Positions 60,701 through 64,000 of a DNA stretch of 64,000 bases are shown here, in pieces. The notes under the pieces were generated by a model. That model did not search any database. It was not told the DNA's origin and was given only the letters and a program-made list of their open reading frames with translations. Position numbers and translations under genes: made by a program. The stretch covers positions 9,300,001-9,364,000 of the forward strand of contig OY720100.1 of assembly GCA_963082875.1 (NCBI GenBank), in the 5' to 3' direction. Positions within the stretch are counted from its first letter, which is position 1, and each line of letters opens with the position of its first letter. The DNA is from Corella eumyota. Lineage: Eukaryota > Chordata > Ascidiacea > Phlebobranchia > Corellidae.

Positions 60701-63700
60701 TGTTTGGGTGGATAGTTCTACAGAATATCACAACGGAAAAGTAGGAATAAATTTTTTTTTTCAATTTAACAAAAAAAAACAGATTTAGTTTTAGTTAATA
60801 GTTTTTTTAAATATGCAAACCGTGTTTTTTTACAACAGATACAAGAAAGAAATGAAATAAATAATTTTCAAGCAGCTGGTTTTGATTTTAACTGTAATTC
60901 AAATCTACCATTTACAGGAATAACTAAACTTACTTTGTCAACTCAAAATCAATTAAATCAAATTTACTTCAATCCTGCAATGAAATATATTGATGCTTAT
61001 TTTACACTGGAATATGCTCAAATAAACACTGGATCTCAAAATTTCTATTTTCAGTATGCACTTAATGTTAAATCAAATAACAATATTTTGTTGGGCAGTA
61101 GCAAAGAATTAAACAACAAGGACATACTTAGTCTTAAACAATTAGTACTTAGACCCAATTTAGTGTTTGTCAAAGGGAATTATTCTGTTTTAATTCCCTT
61201 TAAAATAGATTATTGCTCACATTTATTAAAATTAAATCTTTCAATATTCAACGAAAATGGTGACTTTTTAGTTCATAAAATTACTGAGTTTAAACTCTTG
61301 TGTTTGGAAGATGTTCTAGGATTTGAATATCTAAAGGTAAATTTGTGTTTTATTTTTATTTCCGATAATATATAACTACTTTAAACACTTTTGTTTACAA
61401 TTTTAAACATAAAAAAAAAGTGTATCACTTTAATTAAGTTTGTCTTTGAATATTTACATGTTTTTATGTTTTAGCTTGGAAATGGTGATGCTAAAACTGT
61501 AACCAAATACAGTCCTCTTTTGACTTATCCAATAACTCTAGCTGGTAAAATTGTGAATTATGGAATTAACTCCTTAAACACAAACTCATTTTCGTATTCG
61601 GTCCAAGTAGTATCTAAGCAAGACTGTGTCTGGGTCATTGCACATAGTAATCTAAGTATGATAGTGGATCAAGTGAATATCCAGCCTCAATCTAGTATTG
61701 ATATAACACTGAATTTATTTTTTAAACCGTTGGAATGTTCTTGCTCAAATTCTAACTTTGAATCATCTGTTAATATAAGCGCAGTTGTCATGCCAACAAC
61801 ATCACAAAATGGGTATTAAGTAAAAAAAATTTGCTATGTTTATAACATTTTAATTTATATATTATATAAAAATGATTTTAGATATATTTATGCTACTCGG
61901 CTTGTTACGACTAAAATTGATTGTTCGTTATCACCGTTACTTCCCACCCTCGCCTTTGTAGTTCTACCTTATGATCTTTTTGTTTTGTGTTTTGGTAATT
62001 ATTGCAAGTATCCTATAACAAATTTAAAATGGGATGTAGATGAGTCTTTGGTGATTGATATAACGTTAAATCTTGAAATACCAACACTGGAGTTGCTCCC
62101 TGATAAGTATTTAAAAAAAAATGACAAATTTCCTGATGTTGAAGTTAAGATTGCTGTTTTTATTTCTGGATTTAACGATCAGTTGTTTGAGTTGGACATT
62201 GTGCAAGTAAACACTGAAAATAAATGGAAATATACTCAAGAGGATTCAAAAAAAATGTGGTAAGAAGTTTTTTTATAGTTTGTTTAGCAGAACATAATTT
62301 TAAATTTCCAATTATATCTTATTGTTATTTAATTAACTTATGTAAATATAACTGTGTTCCTTAATACAGGAGAACAAATCAGTACAAACTGTCTATTCCA
62401 AAAAATACTAATGTTGGAACATTTATTAGAAGACCATCATTTTTAAACACCACCATTCGATTTCCATCAAATTTAACAATGTTGGAAGATAAACATCTTT
62501 ATGAACTAAACAACTTTAACAACTTTAAAACAATACCAATTATGTTGATATCTGGCAAAGATGTTCTATCAATGCACAGTTTATTTAGCGTTGTTGATGA
62601 CGTTAAAAGAAAAGAAGTTTATATTGTTCCAAATGCTCAACAACAAAAAATTAGTTTGGAAATTACCTTTCTAACTCTCCAAAATAGTTTTCCACTTACT
62701 GAAATGCTTTCTGGTATTATTTTGAGAACCAAAATAACAAAACAATCATTTTTGGATTTAAGTGATGCAGAATTTAAAGAATTTGATGTTTATCCTACCA
62801 TGGAAAATGTTATAGGTAAATTGTTGTAATACTTTTTTTCCAGTTTTTAGATGAGGTATAAAATATAAAATTTATACTGAAAATGATTAAGCTTTAACTT
62901 TATTTAAGGTCAAGTTTATTTGCACTATTATTTGACATGTAGAACTGTTAAAGTTTTTTATTAAAACTTTTTTCATTTTTGGAACACTCTGTTTATATTT
63001 TTTTAATTAATAGAACTGTTTTTTATAGAAACAAACACAGTGTTAGGTGACATTGAACTGCAACTAAAAATTTTGGTTTATCTTGATTCCATAAATTATG
63101 TGACATGCTGTGACAATCATTTGTTTCTATTGGTTAGTTGGTTGCCCACTGCCTCATGGTTGCATTGGCAGGAAGATCAACTAGTAGAAAACAATTATTT
63201 AAGTTTGCCAATAATTTGTTCTTGTAAAAATCATGATTGGAAAATTGAATATAAATATGATAATATTATAATTTTTGATGCTGGTGTTAAATATACAATT
63301 CCTGTTAAGGTAAAACTATTTTACATTTTTTTGTATCTAAAACATTTGCTGAATATTTTTGTTCCATCTAAAAAACACTGCTTTACCCTAAACTTATTAT
63401 TTAGGTAACTTATTCAACAAATATAAATTACAATCAAACATTACATAATGCTTCAATTTTCACTTCAATAACTACACCGGATAGCTTGTCTTTAAATATT
63501 TCAACTCTTGATATTAGTGTAACTCAATTTAAAGAGTCACCCCTAAACAAAAATGGAATGTTTTACTATCAAACAGATTTGGACATTACATTTAGGTGAC
63601 TAAAATTCTTTGTAAAATAAAAAAAAAAATTCAGTAAATTTTATGTTAAAGTTGTAATATTAAATCTTCTGTAGTATTCCAACTTAAACTATATTTTTTT

Positions 63701-64000
63701 GTTAAAGTTTAACTTCTACTTTGGGTTATTTTTGTGGAATTAATCATCTTGTTTTAACTTTAACGTCAATCCATTTGGAATATAACATTGATAATAACAA
63801 GGCATCTCAACAGGTTTGTTAATTTTTAATGCTACTCCTGCCCAGTCCTTAGACTTATCTGTCATTTTTAGTAATTCTTAATTTGTTACGGTTGAAAACA
63901 TTTTTTATTTAGATTTATATATGGTGTGCAGATGATACCTATCTGGTTAAAAATTCGAATTTTTATTTTTCAAACTTGGTAGAAGAAAATAACTCTAATG
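50582..64000 (+). CDS. Giant secreted multidomain protein (CTLD, pentraxin-like, beta-sandwich repeats), 3' end beyond window
   Basis: I do not recognise a named orthologue. Forty-one exons, about 7,960 coding nt (about 2,650 residues), are in frame from ATG 50582 to the window edge; the exon lists are in the segment entries. All introns read GT-AG and most are under 600 bp. Order: signal peptide (1-23), an N-terminal cysteine-containing segment (about 30-197), C-type-lectin-like domain (about 198-325), linker beta-rich segment (326-512), pentraxin/LamG-like segment (513-620), then a long series of beta-rich segments (from about 680) with a recurring [D/E]DN..Q..V.C signature. No membrane span after the signal peptide has been reached. 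Codon use is extremely AT-rich, with Asn, Ile and Leu abundant, unlike CASK or ACP5. An extracellular adhesive, matrix or immune-recognition role is inferred from the domains. It could also be two genes fused by my exon joining, but no stop/start or poly(A) break appears within it. Confidence 0.8.
51810..52366 (+). other. Giant gene, C-type-lectin-like domain
   Basis: Exons 51810-51983 and 52157-52366, residues about 198-325. CTLD landmarks in order: a first Cys after the helix-1 region (HANGTCQLIGATIFLP), helix 2 (DVNEHIAVTKILRQF), VWVGVISN in place of the WIGL core, LVWN, ENLCVIL, then QWYSKNCDEKSFILCQK with the two C-terminal Cys. The EPN/QPD and WND calcium-sugar motifs are absent, so calcium-dependent sugar binding is unlikely. 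Confidence 0.8.
52631..53463 (+). other. Giant gene, linker segment
   Basis: Exons 52631-52866, 53037-53195, 53299-53463. About 186 residues of beta-rich sequence with few Cys, between the lectin-like and pentraxin-like parts; probably one or two more beta-sandwich units of the type seen further on. No named family. Confidence 0.6.
53605..54279 (+). other. Giant gene, pentraxin/LamG-like domain
   Basis: Exons 53605-53809 and 53992-54279, residues about 513-676. Seen: YGFWYYICYV and FVNGKLFQ (compare the W..v.vYvnG.l pattern), then SGSVTLTDINAWSHELSEQDVEKM, here split as GSVTLTDINAWSHEL plus SEQDVEKM, which matches the pentraxin G.l.dvNlWd..Ls..ei element, and a closing CGSNP...ILMW like the pentraxin C......W end. 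The N-terminal half of the fold is not clear. Confidence 0.65.
54478..64000 (+). other. Giant gene, repeat region of beta-sandwich-like units
   Basis: Exons 54478-54632, 54779-54943, 55120-55243, 55331-55457, 55574-55760, 55935-56016, 56084-56239, 56366-56429, 56527-56641, 56761-56860, 57014-57209, 57330-57602, 57711-57819, 57933-58071, 58152-58354, 58569-58745, 58854-59198, 59345-59581, 59655-59780, 59945-60171, 60342-60577, 60676-60740, 60839-61336, 61475-61812, 61882-62259, 62370-62815, 63029-63309, 63405-63595, 63708-63813, 63913-64000+. Unit ends recur as NIDDNKDIQTGEQVKKC, RWEDNTQIQDLKVSC, DYDLDNNLVSNQITYTC and YNIDNNKASQQIYIWC. With FYLS/YYLSRD strands upstream, this resembles CARDB/APHP-type adhesion folds (...E.nN.as..v.V), an inference from pattern only. 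Confidence 0.7.

Overview
This is an AT-rich, intron-dense animal sequence. It most resembles a tunicate of the Ciona type: compact genes with many short introns, very short 5' leaders with an AG splice acceptor a few bases before some start codons (as expected for spliced-leader trans-splicing), and one same-strand gene pair 128 bp apart that looks like a tunicate operon. The species call is inference. The protein assignments rest on spliced reading frames that I followed exon by exon; phase closes across every junction listed.

Layout. 1-3147 (-): coiled-coil protein, running off the left edge. 3276-6036 (-): beta-1,3-glycosyltransferase, directly upstream of the coiled-coil gene in the direction of transcription. 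6604-11427 (+): ephexin-type RhoGEF (DH-PH-SH3). 11588-15922 and 16642-20315 (both -): two tandem Cys-loop receptor genes of the GABA-A rho/anion-channel type. 22129-28267 (+): TM9SF2. 28871-31061 (-): tartrate-resistant acid phosphatase (ACP5). 32098-44807 (+): CASK, with a small two-exon gene inside its largest intron (38418-39213). 46348-47280 (-): single-exon CCDC42. 48506-49875 (-): small unidentified protein. 50582-64000 (+): the first 41 exons of a very large secreted protein (at least about 2,650 residues so far) with a C-type-lectin-like domain, a pentraxin/LamG-like domain and a long run of beta-sandwich-like repeats; it continues past the right edge.

Organisation. Apart from the glycosyltransferase/coiled-coil pair, the receptor pair and the CCDC42/48.5-kb pair, neighbours alternate in strand, so most intergenic gaps are either shared divergent promoters (6.0-6.6, 20.3-22.1, 31.1-32.1 and 49.9-50.6 kb) or tail-to-tail 3' ends (11.4-11.6, 28.3-28.9 and 44.8-46.3 kb). 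Several 3' ends nearly touch or probably overlap. The gene products share no obvious pathway; this reads as a gene-dense chromosomal segment rather than a functional cluster.

Most worth a second look: the giant lectin/pentraxin/repeat gene; an almost identical 147-bp block (3 differences, all synonymous) in otherwise diverged receptor paralogs, indicating gene conversion; the candidate operon; the gene nested in the CASK intron; and a dense series of perfect TGACGTCA palindromes in the first 12 kb. I saw no virus-like element, tRNA gene of good quality, or CRISPR.
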